DNA of 64,000 nt from Candidatus Poribacteria bacterium (GTDB lineage: Bacteria > Poribacteria > WGA-4E > WGA-3G), in the NCBI GenBank assembly GCA_026706025.1, contig JAPOZO010000002.1, positions 1 through 64,000 of the forward strand, written 5' to 3'. Positions 1-7,602 of this stretch are shown here, piece after piece (positions within the stretch are counted from its first letter, which is position 1; the number at the start of each line of letters is the position of its first letter). A model generated the notes under the pieces. That model did not search any database, was not told the origin of the DNA, and worked only from the letters and a program-made list of their open reading frames with translations. The translations under genes and the position numbers were made by a program.

Positions 1-159
1 GTTGTTTCCCATAGAATGTGCCTTTAGTTGTGCATCTTTTTTCCAGTCGGCATCGCCCCCTAATTCAGTGGCAATCCAAGACAGTTGTAATGTTATGTTT
101 TCTACTGCTTTTTCTAACTGAGTTAACCGCTGGGCAAGGGTTTCAACTGTTTCTACCAT
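1..159 (-). CDS. Hypothetical protein, N-terminal part (runs off window)
   Basis: Only the first 53 codons are in the window; the gene continues past the left edge. The ATG (complement of 157-159) is preceded by an AGGAGG-type ribosome binding site about 9 nt upstream, which fixes the start well. The peptide begins MVETVETLAQRLTQLEKA and has a heptad-like pattern of Leu, Val and Ile, so a short coiled coil is likely at the N-terminus. A Trp- and Lys-rich stretch follows. No family recognised and no signal peptide. Function unknown. Confidence 0.6.
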   Translation of the reverse strand, partial: MVETVETLAQRLTQLEKAVENITLQLSWIATELGGDADWKKDAQLKAHSMGNN

Positions 160-397
160 GGCCAAAATCCTCCTTTCACTTCATAACCTCGTGACTTACC
201 TAAAAGTTCGGTGTAGAAAAGTGGGCGAACTACGTAAGTCCTAAAAGATTAACAACATTACCTTGAAGTGACGCATCTGTATGCTACACAATTTATTTTA
301 CCTTATCAAACACATCTTTTTCAAAGAATAGAGGCACAATTCGCTGGTAGCGAGACTTCATTGGAAACTGATAACCATCTCTCATCCTTCAGTAGGG

Positions 398-1207
398 TTA
401 CAGTGCCATATCAAACGCTGTGCCGGTTACGTTGCCTTTCACATAAGCATCACGGAAGAGGGTCTGGCGTTTCGGAGGCATCTCCTCAAGTAACGCTTGC
501 GGCGGTCTCGACAGGGTCCACCGCTTATCTACTGAGTTATAAGCATTGAAAATAGCGACCCGATCAACATCAGGGTTTTGCCATGCTTGTCCACTATGCG
601 TAATTGCTTCTGTGAAGATAATAACAGACCCAGCAGGACATGAATAGGTATCCCAAAATTCCCAGTCTTGCGTATGGGCATCCTCCGGTGCGGTATAAGC
701 CGCTTTGTGACTGCCCGTAATGAACATCGTGCCGCCGTCGCCCTTTTCCACAGGGTTAAGCTCCCAGACAACGCGCGTCAAACCGCTATACGCTTGTCCG
801 GGTAGACATTGATATTGGTGGCAATCACCCGGCATCCGAAACATACCGTTACCGTTATGTGGACTAAATGTGAAGGGCGGATCGTCCGTTGTAGAACGCA
901 ACGCCATAAAACTCATCTCCATGCGGAAACCGTAGCAGGTCTCTGAGGCGAGATAAGCGGATGCGAGAAACTCGTTCCCGAACGCCACAACCACAGGATG
1001 ATCCGTCAACTTCTCCAGAGGTCCTCCGTAAGTTGAGCGGTGGTGTTGTGGTACAATTGTTTCAGGGTCATCTTTTAAACGGTAACAGAAATCGCGCATC
1101 TCTTCAACCTCTGATTCTGACAACACACCCGGCACTAGGAGCCATCCGTTTTTGTCAAAGAGATACTTCTGTTCTTGCGTTAAAGGGAACAAGTTCACCA
1201 TCGGCAT
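398..1207 (-). CDS. Phytanoyl-CoA dioxygenase (PhyH) family protein
   Basis: A 269-residue PhyH-like Fe(II)/2-oxoglutarate dioxygenase, expected to hydroxylate a small organic substrate in the cytoplasm. The N-terminus (LTQEQKYLFDKNGWLLVPGV) is the classic PhyH opening. The distal iron His is in ITHSGQAW near residue 208, followed by the 2-oxoglutarate-binding Arg region (RVAIFNAYN). The first metal motif, normally H-x-D, appears as PHNGNG, so the Asp ligand seems to be missing or displaced; the iron site may be modified. The ATG at 1207 lacks a clear Shine-Dalgarno, whereas a strong one lies upstream in another frame (see 1155-1289). Stand-alone minus-strand gene next to an aldo/keto reductase. 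Substrate unknown. Confidence 0.8.
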   Translation of the reverse strand: MPMVNLFPLTQEQKYLFDKNGWLLVPGVLSESEVEEMRDFCYRLKDDPETIVPQHHRSTYGGPLEKLTDHPVVVAFGNEFLASAYLASETCYGFRMEMSFMALRSTTDDPPFTFSPHNGNGMFRMPGDCHQYQCLPGQAYSGLTRVVWELNPVEKGDGGTMFITGSHKAAYTAPEDAHTQDWEFWDTYSCPAGSVIIFTEAITHSGQAWQNPDVDRVAIFNAYNSVDKRWTLSRPPQALLEEMPPKRQTLFRDAYVKGNVTGTAFDMAL

Positions 1208-1289
1208 TCGTTTGTGTAATATCAGCAGCTGCCGTTGCCAATGGATTCCCGAAGTCTTTATTGAATCTAATGCCTAACTGTTCTGCCAT
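1155..1289 (-). CDS. Small ORF with strong RBS overlapping the start of the PhyH gene
   Basis: A 44-codon frame (MAEQLGIRFNKDFGNPL...) starts at 1289 with an AGGAGAAGG ribosome binding site at ideal spacing. It ends with TGA inside the first codons of the downstream PhyH gene, in a different frame. Either it is a short leader ORF whose translation is coupled to the PhyH gene, or the PhyH protein really begins here and a frameshift (biological or sequencing) separates the two. No homology recognised. Confidence 0.35.
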   Translation of the reverse strand: MAEQLGIRFNKDFGNPLATAAADITQTNADGELVPFNARTEVSL

Positions 1290-1348
1290 TATGTAAATCC
1301 TTCTCCTGTCGGAACACTTTGTACGGACAATGTACCCCTTGCATGAAA

Positions 1349-2332
1349 CTAATGAATACGCGCACCCGTAAAATAGTCTGGGTTTGCTCCCATCTTTTCT
1401 AAGAGCGGTGATGTGACTGTGTCAAGGTTCTCAATCACATCAGCAGACGGCGTGTATTCGACAACATGTAGGTTTTCCGTCAGTTCACTTACATTGCGGG
1501 TACCAACGAGCATGCATGTAATCCCCGGTCTCGCCATAGCCCATGCAATAGCAAGCCGAGCCATTGGGACATGCTCAGCCTCGGCGATTTCTCGGATAGC
1601 CTCCAGCGTCTCAAACAGCTCTTCTTCGGCACCCTCTTCACCGTGCGAAGCCTGTGCTCGGTCATCTCGGAAATGCCGAAATCGAGAATGCACTGGCGGT
1701 ATCTCCTCTGCGCTTTTGTACTGTCCAGTCAATATACCCTGTAACAGCGGCATATACCCCAAGATGCCGACGTTATGCTCTCGGCACAGCGGGAGTAGTT
1801 CAGGCTCTATCGCCCGTGACAAGAGGTTATAGCAGAGTTGATTCACCGCAATAGATGCTCCCGTCTCAAGTGCTGCCGTGAGCTGCTCCACCCCGAAGTT
1901 GCTTACACCGATAGCACGGATGAGTCCATCTTCCTGTAGGCGTGTAAGTTCAGCCATACTCTCTTCAATAGCGATTTCATCGTCGGGCCAATGGATCATA
2001 TAGATGTCTACATAATCCGTTTGCAAGCGTTCGAGACTCGCTTCGCAACGTTCGCGTATCGTAGCGGGATCGGGTTTGCTTACCTTCGTGCCGATGACCG
2101 CTTCGTGTCGTCTGTTTTTGAGTGCGACAGCAAGTGCCTCCTCGCTGCGTCCGTTATTATATCCCTCTGCCGTATCGAAAAAATTGATGCCTGCATCCAA
2201 CGCCGCGTTGGCAACAGCAGTAACATCCGACTGTGCCTGCGGTCCCCAATAATCACCACCACCGTACGACCAGCAACCGATCCCCATCACTGAGATCTCA
2301 ATCCCAGATTTTCCACATGTACGCATTTCCAT
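1349..2332 (-). CDS. Aldo/keto reductase
   Basis: A 327-residue NADP(H)-dependent TIM-barrel oxidoreductase of the aldo/keto reductase superfamily, full length for the family. The catalytic tetrad is visible: Asp and Tyr in NFFDTAEGYNNGRSEE (about 50-65), Lys in GTKVSK (about 82) and His in YMIHWPDDE (about 113). The cofactor-binding strands IAVNQLCYN and MLVGTRNVSELTENL follow. The ATG is preceded by GGAGG with good spacing. It lies 56 nt from the next minus-strand gene and probably shares its transcript. Sequence style resembles L-glyceraldehyde-3-phosphate or general sugar AKRs of Poribacteria/Planctomycetes; substrate cannot be assigned. Confidence 0.9.
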   Translation of the reverse strand: MEMRTCGKSGIEISVMGIGCWSYGGGDYWGPQAQSDVTAVANAALDAGINFFDTAEGYNNGRSEEALAVALKNRRHEAVIGTKVSKPDPATIRERCEASLERLQTDYVDIYMIHWPDDEIAIEESMAELTRLQEDGLIRAIGVSNFGVEQLTAALETGASIAVNQLCYNLLSRAIEPELLPLCREHNVGILGYMPLLQGILTGQYKSAEEIPPVHSRFRHFRDDRAQASHGEEGAEEELFETLEAIREIAEAEHVPMARLAIAWAMARPGITCMLVGTRNVSELTENLHVVEYTPSADVIENLDTVTSPLLEKMGANPDYFTGARIH

Positions 2333-2388
2333 TTTTCAGCCTCCATGATGTATAAGCGAGTCGAAAGACTTCGCACGAAGCTGGTAAA

Positions 2389-3228
2389 TTACGCCAATTC
2401 TGCACAGAGTTCCGTAATCAATTGGGCATTTTGACCGATCTGATCGCCGAACTGCTGATACATACCGAGCAACAACGGATCAATCGGCTTGGTGTTTTCT
2501 ATCGCGAACTTTATTTCTGTCCGAATCTGTTCTGGACTTCCAATGGTTCTACCCGCCGCAAGCACTTTGAAGAGAAGGCACGGCTTCTCCGTACGTTGGA
2601 TCGCCTTACACATCTCATCGCGGTCCTCCCGCGCGTAGATCTCACCCAACGGCGCGTAGCCAAATTTTTGGGTAAATTTTTCGCTACCACCGTGGAGATT
2701 ATAGAGGCCTGTCATATAATAGTCTATATCCCATGCTTCATCTTCAGCAATATGCAGAAGTCTCGGATCATGCACAGACAAACCGACAAGTACCCCGGTA
2801 TCACGAATCCGTTTGAGGATGTCTTGTAGGAAATCAAGTCTGTTTTCGCGCAAACATCTTTGCCCAACACCACCACCGTGTGGTGCCATACCGATCGGAT
2901 TGTGTTTCGCAGCTTCAAAAACATGGTCGGGATCCTCGTACCAGCGGGAACCTTGGCTAAGGCAGAACCAGTTTATCGTGCCACCCGCATCTCGGTAAAG
3001 TTGTAGATCAGACATCGAGCGTTCCGTCATACTATTCTGCCAAGAATTGATCCCGGCTTCCTCCGCCCGTTTGAGCGTTGCCACGACCCGCTCCGGTGTA
3101 TGATACGCCTGCTGATGTTGCGAAAGGAGTTGGTTAAAGTGAGAATAGCCGTAAATCGGGTTATCGCCTATTACCAACTTACTGATTTGATGCCCACAAA
3201 ACGAGATTTTCGGTAAGGTCGTTTCCAC
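2389..3228 (-). CDS. Conserved protein, probable TIM-barrel enzyme
   Basis: A 279-residue soluble protein with a GTG start and a GGAGG ribosome binding site. The opening (ISFCGHQISKLVIGDNPIYG) resembles the first strand of aldo/keto reductases, and alternating strand/helix segments (HNPIGMAPHGG, GVLVGLSVHDPRLL, LLFKVLAAGRTIG) are consistent with a (beta/alpha)8 barrel, but the AKR tetrad is not evident. It is situated between an aldo/keto reductase and an M42 peptidase on the same strand. I do not recognise a named family; a sugar- or keto-acid-metabolising role is only a guess from context. Confidence 0.6.
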   Translation of the reverse strand: METTLPKISFCGHQISKLVIGDNPIYGYSHFNQLLSQHQQAYHTPERVVATLKRAEEAGINSWQNSMTERSMSDLQLYRDAGGTINWFCLSQGSRWYEDPDHVFEAAKHNPIGMAPHGGGVGQRCLRENRLDFLQDILKRIRDTGVLVGLSVHDPRLLHIAEDEAWDIDYYMTGLYNLHGGSEKFTQKFGYAPLGEIYAREDRDEMCKAIQRTEKPCLLFKVLAAGRTIGSPEQIRTEIKFAIENTKPIDPLLLGMYQQFGDQIGQNAQLITELCAELA

Positions 3229-3269
3229 TGTTTATCCTCCAAGTCAGAGAGCACGCTTCAAATGTGTGA

Positions 3270-4340
3270 CTAATCGAACAGAAATCCTTCCAAAACAGAT
3301 GCGTCAATTGCACGCACAAGATGCATCGTCAAATCCAACGCTGCCATATAGTCATCAGTGTTAATGATTGAGACATGGCTATGGATATAACGGGACGGTA
3401 CACCGAGTACAACGGACGGCACACCTCTTCCGAATTGATGGATCGCACCACCATCTGTTCCACCGGATTGACGCACACCAAGTTGATACGGTATCTCATG
3501 TTGCTTTGCTGTCTCAACCACAAAATCCGCCAATTTTGGGTTGACAATCATTGATGAATCAATAATCCGAATTTGTACGCCGCCACCAAGTTTCCCTTGT
3601 GTATTTCCAACGCTTAACCCTGGGGTATCATCACCAGGGGGCCCCTCAAGCACAATCGCCAGATCGGGTTCCACACTTGCCGCCATCGTCCTGGCTCCCC
3701 GCAATCCTATTTCTTCTTGCACACTTCCTGCGCCAATAACGGTGTTCGGATGTTCGTCGAGCTGCAAAAGTGCATCAATCACGATCGCAACACCGACACG
3801 ATTATCAAACGCTTTAGCAGTGAGCAGTTTGTCATTTTTCAATCGCATAAAGGGACCATAAGGCGCGATCGGACACCCCGTGACCACACCATATTCTTCT
3901 ATTGCTTGTTCCTCGCTCTCGGCACCGATGTCAATAAAGAGGTCCTTTATGTCTAAGACCTTATCACGTGACCCTGAAAGCAGATGCGGTGGTGTGGAGC
4001 CGATAACACCCGGCACTTTCCCCAACTTCGTTGTGATATTGACGCGTTGTGCTAAAAGTGTATGCGCCCACCAGCCGCCGAGCGGCAGAAACTTGACGAA
4101 CCCTTTATCTGTAACATTTTGTACAACAAAACCGATTTCGTCTCAATGTGAATCGAGCACAATGCGTGGGTGTTCAGCACTTCCTGCGCGCGTGCAGAAG
4201 ATACTCCCCAATTTGTCCGTCCCAATTGGACCAACACCAGAGGCTCTCTCGCGAAAAACATCCCGCACTTCTCCTTCGTAACCCGGGATCCCGTCTGCTT
4301 GTGTTAATGATTCAAGTAACTCAATTGAAGTTTCGTTCAT
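3270..4340 (-). CDS. M42 family metallopeptidase with in-frame TGA (candidate selenoprotein)
   Basis: A co-catalytic metallo-aminopeptidase of family M42 (TET/glutamyl aminopeptidase-like), 356 residues if codon 66 (TGA, 4143-4145) is read through. The frame is intact on both sides of the TGA, and all expected residues are present at family spacing: His65, Asp67, Asp179 (KAFDNRVG), Glu209/Glu210 (VQEEIGLRG), Glu232 (often Asp) and His320 (YIHS). These match the known TET ligands offset by three. The TGA lies in the H-x-D motif; from memory some relatives carry Cys there (HCDxIG). A sigma-70 promoter and an AAGGA ribosome binding site precede the ATG. Read-through as selenocysteine is favoured; a nonsense pseudogene or a base-call error remain possible. 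Confidence 0.65.
4116..4132 (-). promoter_or_regulatory. Candidate SECIS-like hairpin after TGA of the M42 gene
   Basis: Immediately downstream of the in-frame TGA, the mRNA can form GTTTTGT-TGT-ACAAAAT (7 bp including one G-U closing pair). Its apical UGU sits 18-20 nt after the stop. The position matches bacterial SECIS elements, which lie inside the coding sequence, but the stem is AU-rich and weak. The least convincing of the three hairpins in this window. Confidence 0.35.
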
Positions 4341-4380
4341 TATTGTGTTCCTTTGGTAATTGTGCTATAATTTAAGAAAC

Positions 4381-4409
4381 ATTATAGCATGCTTGATATT
4401 TTATTCCAA
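4381..4409 (-). promoter_or_regulatory. Sigma-70-type promoter of the M42 peptidase gene
   Basis: On the minus strand a TTGGAA -35 (4404-4409) and a perfect TATAAT -10 (4381-4386) are separated by 17 nt. The predicted start near 4374 leaves a leader of about 34 nt containing the AAGGA ribosome binding site. An intact promoter argues that the gene with the in-frame TGA is expressed. Confidence 0.6.
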
Positions 4410-4680
4410 CTTTTAAGTAGTAGCGTTGACTGTAGGAACACCTTCAAACGGAAACTCCTTGCGTAAAGTAAGAGGAACCTAATCCACGGTATCAAAACCC
4501 AAACCGAATAATGCCAAACCCCTAAATTCAGTCCTTTTCAATTTTTTAATTTGTCCTTATCCTACTTGATATGCTATACTGAATTTAATAGTTAACGTGA
4601 GTTAGAAAAAAAGTATTAGAAGTCAGGGCGGACGCAAATTGTGCGAAAAAGGGCAGATTTTAGGAATTTAACCCCCTAAA

Positions 4681-4698
4681 TCCCCCTTATCAGGGGGA
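4681..4698. repeat. GC-rich palindromic intergenic element
   Basis: Seven-base-pair perfect stem TCCCCCT/AGGGGGA around TATC, preceded by a second run of C (ACCCCCTAAA). Looks like a dispersed palindromic repeat rather than a terminator, because no gene ends nearby and no T-run follows. Confidence 0.45.
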
Positions 4699-4831
4699 CT
4701 TTAAGAGGAAATGCGTCTCCTTAAGTATTTATCAAACTCAGGTTAGTTACGGTTGTCTAATACATAGCCAAATGACCAAGACGCTGAACACATCATCGCT
4801 TGTTTGAATCTATACGCAAGGAGGGAACCCT

Positions 4832-5140
4832 GTGGCACAAACCAACTCGCAAGGTCCTAAACACAGCACTGATAAGGAAGTTTTCTTACTAACAATTATT
4901 CAAGAGAACTCGCAATTGCCGGAAAAAGAACAGCAGCGGTATCAGCAACTATGGCGCAAGTGCGAAGATGAAACTCTAAGTGAAGATGAACTGATAGAAT
5001 ATCAGGCATTGTTGAGCCAATTAGAAGCCCAGAACCTGAAGCGCATTAAAGCACTCACCGCCCTAGCTAAAAGCAGGGGAAAAACCTTAGGTGAGATTAC
5101 TGCCGAACTGGGATTAAAAGAGGGAAGTAATGCCTTCTGA
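4832..5140 (+). CDS. Small helical protein preceding HNH endonuclease
   Basis: A 102-residue, strongly charged, mostly helical protein, GTG start with an AAGGAGGG ribosome binding site. Residues 25-70 (PEKEQQRYQQLWRKCEDE, then LSEDELIEYQALLSQLE) look like a helical hairpin, followed by KRIKALTALAKSRGKTLGEI, which resembles a DNA- or protein-binding helix pair. The 3' end overlaps the HNH gene by 11 nt, so the two are translationally coupled. I recall the same two-gene arrangement in cyanobacteria. The function is unknown; a partner or antitoxin-like regulator of the nuclease is possible. Confidence 0.65.
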   Translation: MAQTNSQGPKHSTDKEVFLLTIIQENSQLPEKEQQRYQQLWRKCEDETLSEDELIEYQALLSQLEAQNLKRIKALTALAKSRGKTLGEITAELGLKEGSNAF

Positions 5141-5555
5141 ATCCGTCCCTGCTGCTTTACGTCGCCGTGTCCGAGAGCGGGCGAACGGGCTTTGCGAGTA
5201 CTGCCGATCTTCTGATAATGTCAGTAATGCTTCCTTCCATTGTGATCACATCCTCCCACGAAATGCTGGCGGAAAAACCGAATTAGCCAATTTGGCATGG
5301 GCGTGCCCATGGTGCAACACACATAAACACACTAAAATATATGCCCCCGATCCACAAACAGGTCAACGGAGTCCACTCTTTAACCCGCGGACTAAACGAT
5401 GGAAACGGCGCTTTATGTGGAGTGAAAATCTCCTTTATATTATCGGACGCACGCGGACAGGTAGAGCCACAGTTGATGCTTTAAATATGAATCGTATTGA
5501 ACATGTTAACCGGAGAAAGTTGTTAATGTTCGCGGGAGAACATCCACTCATATAA
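5130..5555 (+). CDS. HNH endonuclease
   Basis: A 141-residue stand-alone HNH nuclease. The zinc-binding pairs CEYC (about 23) and CPWC (about 57) bracket the active-site motif HCDHILPRNAGG, and the expected Asn and His follow in WCNTHKH. The C-terminal half (DPQTGQRSPLFNPR, then GRTRTGRATVDALNMNR) is the conserved tail seen with cyanobacterial HNH proteins. It overlaps the upstream small gene by 11 nt. Cytoplasmic, predicted to nick or cut DNA. Whether the pair is a selfish cassette, a toxin-antitoxin module or a defence gene is not decided by the sequence. Confidence 0.85.
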   Translation: MPSESVPAALRRRVRERANGLCEYCRSSDNVSNASFHCDHILPRNAGGKTELANLAWACPWCNTHKHTKIYAPDPQTGQRSPLFNPRTKRWKRRFMWSENLLYIIGRTRTGRATVDALNMNRIEHVNRRKLLMFAGEHPLI

Positions 5556-5613
5556 GACATTTGAAGAAAAATAATATTATCATACTCCTATGGAGAAAAA
5601 CAGGGAAAAGATC

Positions 5614-6834
5614 ATGAAAAACTACACACTCATTCTTATACTCCTACTTGCCACCATCTCCTGCGCAAGTGCCGAAGATCAGGCAGATTACAGCGACGAC
5701 AAAATCCGTACTCTACTGCCCTTTGATGCGATTCCCGCGATTACTGAACCCCAATTCGTTTCTGCTGGTGCCGCAAAATTAGACCCGGATGCCCCCGTCA
5801 TCGGCGTAACCTTCAACGACGAAAGCCACGCTTACTCGCTCTATCTGCTCAACGGACACGAAATTGTCAACGATGTTGTGGGCGGATTGAACATCGCCAC
5901 GACGTGGTGACCGCTCTGCAAAACGGCTATCGTGTATAGTCGCGATCTTGACGGTAAGACGTATACCTTCGGTGTGAGTGGTAAATTGTGGCGGGACGCG
6001 CTATTGATGTACGACCATCAGACCCGTTCCCTCTGGTCGCATATCACTGGGGAAGCGATACAAGGGCCCCTTACCGGTAAGCGGTTGAAGATGCTCGCCT
6101 CCATGCCGCAGATTGCATGGAAAACATGGCAGCTAAACTATCCGAAGACCCAGGTGTTGTCTGTACCTACGGGAGGTGGCATGCGCGAGAGCAGAAGCCA
6201 AGATGCCTACGCAGACTACCATGCCAGCCGACGTGCCGGTGTCAGCGGCATGGAATATACCGATAATAGGTTACCCAATAAATCCCTCGTGATCGGTGTT
6301 CAACTGCAGACTAAAGATGGTGCTCCTGGGCGTGATGGTGCTGATGGACAGGACGGTGCCGACGGCGGACGTGGTGGAGATGGTGGAGACGGAGGTGCCG
6401 GTGGACGCGGTGGAGATGGTGGGGACGGTGGAGATGGTGGACAGGACGGCACTGCTGGACAAGATGGTGCTCCTGGACGGAGTGGTAATTTCGATCCCTA
6501 TAACACACAGTTTCGCGCGTACCCGTTGACACACTTTGCCGAAACTACCGTAATCAACGATATGGTTGGCGAGGTGCCATTGCTAATTTTCCACGATAAG
6601 GTATCGTTCGCAACGGCTGTTTTTAAGCGGAATGTCGCGAAAGATGTGCGAAACTTTCGTTCTCAAGATGGGCATTTTGTAGAGGATAACACCGGAACAC
6701 GCTGGAATCTGGTCACAGGTGAGGCAACATCAGGTAAAGATAAGGGAAAACGTTTAGAACGCGTTCCCGCCGTTAATATCTACTGGTTCGCGTGGGCACG
6801 GTATTATCCGCAAACAACAATTTACCGTCAGTAG
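5614..6834 (+). CDS. DUF3179 protein with collagen-like insertion and in-frame TGA (candidate selenoprotein)
   Basis: A secreted DUF3179 protein of 406 residues if TGA at 5908-5910 (codon 99) is read. Residues 1-20 form a signal peptide (ILILLLATISCASA, cleavage before Glu). DUF3179 shows two repeats: the first has AYSLYLLNGHEIVNDVVGG, then ATTW-TGA-PLCKTAIVY, then TFGVSGKLWRDALLMYD; the second has FRAYPLTHFAETTVINDMVG and ends in WFAWARYYPQTT. The family normally reads TYCPLC, so the TGA replaces the first Cys and gives a UxxC motif. Between the repeats is a 56-residue Gly-x-y tract. The start at 5614 is chosen for GGGAAAAG upstream; 5590 is possible. Function of DUF3179 is unknown. A nonsense mutation is the alternative. 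Confidence 0.7.
5924..5942 (+). promoter_or_regulatory. Candidate SECIS-like hairpin after TGA of the DUF3179 gene
   Basis: CGGCTATCGTGTATAGTCG folds into a 7-bp stem (one G-U pair) with loop CGUGU, 21-25 nt after the in-frame TGA. Distance, loop size and a G within the first two loop bases fit published descriptions of bacterial SECIS elements. It lies inside the coding frame, as expected for bacteria. Confidence 0.5.
6319..6486 (+). repeat. Collagen-like Gly-x-y coding repeat
   Basis: In-frame run of GGN-led triplets encoding 56 residues of Gly-x-y (GAPGRDGADGQDG, then many GGDGGDGG units, then GAPGRSG). It sits in a loop between the two DUF3179 repeats and is acidic and glycine-rich. Slippage-prone, so its length probably varies between strains. 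The repeat also creates long open frames on the other strand, which are artefacts. Confidence 0.85.
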
Positions 6835-6838
6835 TCTG

Positions 6839-7600
6839 TTAATCGTCCAATTCGACGACTTCGCCTGTCATATTCCGATGCATCGTCGGACGGATGACTA
6901 ATTCGGGGATGTTGCTCCGCTGCGGCAGCGTCGCGATGAGTAGAATCGCCGCTGAGGTTTCGTCTACACCTACCATCGTCGCGCGCGCATCCGCATCTGG
7001 CGGGATTGGGCGATTGTCCAGAATCGGTGTTGCCACTTCACCGGGGATGATGACACTTGCTCGGATACCTGTGTTCCTCAAATCCGAATTAAGAAATTCG
7101 GTGAAGTTGATAACACCCGCCTTCGCCGCGCCGTAAGCGAAACCGCTAAAGGGACCCGGTGTGACCGCCGCAAGCGACGAGATATTAATAATCGTTCCCG
7201 ATTTCGCCTTTAACATCGCCGGTACAACTGCTTGTGTACAGAAAAAGGTGCCGATCAGATTAGAATCAATCACCGATCGCGCCTCTTCAGGTGTCGTGTT
7301 CAGGAGCCGCCGATTGTGTGAGCTGTGTCCAGCATTGTTCACCAGCACATCAATTCGCCCATGTTTATCAAGCACATCGGCAGCCATCTGCGCAACAGCA
7401 TCATAGTCCGCCACATCGAGCGCGTAAGTCGTCGCTGTGCCACCTGCTGTTTCAACTTCGGCTTTAACAGAGGTCAATTTTGATTCAGTTCTGCCGATAA
7501 TAACAACCGTTGCCCCTTCTTCTGCCATTGTGAGCGCGGCACCGCGACCGATACCACTGCCGCCACCCGTAATGATACAGACTTGTCCTTTTAAACGCAT
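6839..7600 (-). CDS. SDR family NAD(P)-dependent oxidoreductase
   Basis: A 253-residue classical short-chain dehydrogenase. The Rossmann motif TGGGSGIG is at residues 11-18, NNAG near 88, catalytic Ser in ISSLAAV (about 143) and YGAAKAG (Tyr/Lys about 156/160), followed by IIPGEVATPI. Length and motif order are typical. The gene lies 2 nt downstream of a PhyH dioxygenase gene on the same strand, so the two are an operon, consistent with hydroxylation followed by oxidation of the new alcohol. Substrate unknown. Confidence 0.93.
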   Translation of the reverse strand: MRLKGQVCIITGGGSGIGRGAALTMAEEGATVVIIGRTESKLTSVKAEVETAGGTATTYALDVADYDAVAQMAADVLDKHGRIDVLVNNAGHSSHNRRLLNTTPEEARSVIDSNLIGTFFCTQAVVPAMLKAKSGTIINISSLAAVTPGPFSGFAYGAAKAGVINFTEFLNSDLRNTGIRASVIIPGEVATPILDNRPIPPDADARATMVGVDETSAAILLIATLPQRSNIPELVIRPTMHRNMTGEVVELDD

Positions 7601-7602
7601 TC

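Larger units (their letters stand above)
4341..4831. other. Intergenic region with GC-rich hairpin repeat
   Basis: No convincing gene. It holds the M42 promoter at its left end, an AT-rich middle, and a GC-rich hairpin at 4681-4698 (TCCCCCT, loop TATC, AGGGGGA) embedded in the motif CCCCTAAATCCCCC, typical of dispersed intergenic repeats. It ends with the AAGGAGGG ribosome binding site of the next gene. Confidence 0.5.

Noticed and set aside
268-549. 93-codon plus-strand frame
   Set aside because: Overlaps the 3' end of the PhyH gene on the other strand and has no ribosome binding site or domain.
1155-1157. TGA ending the small ORF before PhyH as a fourth recoded stop
   Set aside because: The sequence after the TGA in that frame does not continue PhyH or any other recognisable protein, so there is no reason to read through.
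6271-6534. Long open frames on the other strand and frame of the Gly-rich tract
   Set aside because: They are by-products of the GGN repeat coding for collagen-like Gly-x-y; composition (Thr/Ser or His/Arg runs) is not protein-like.
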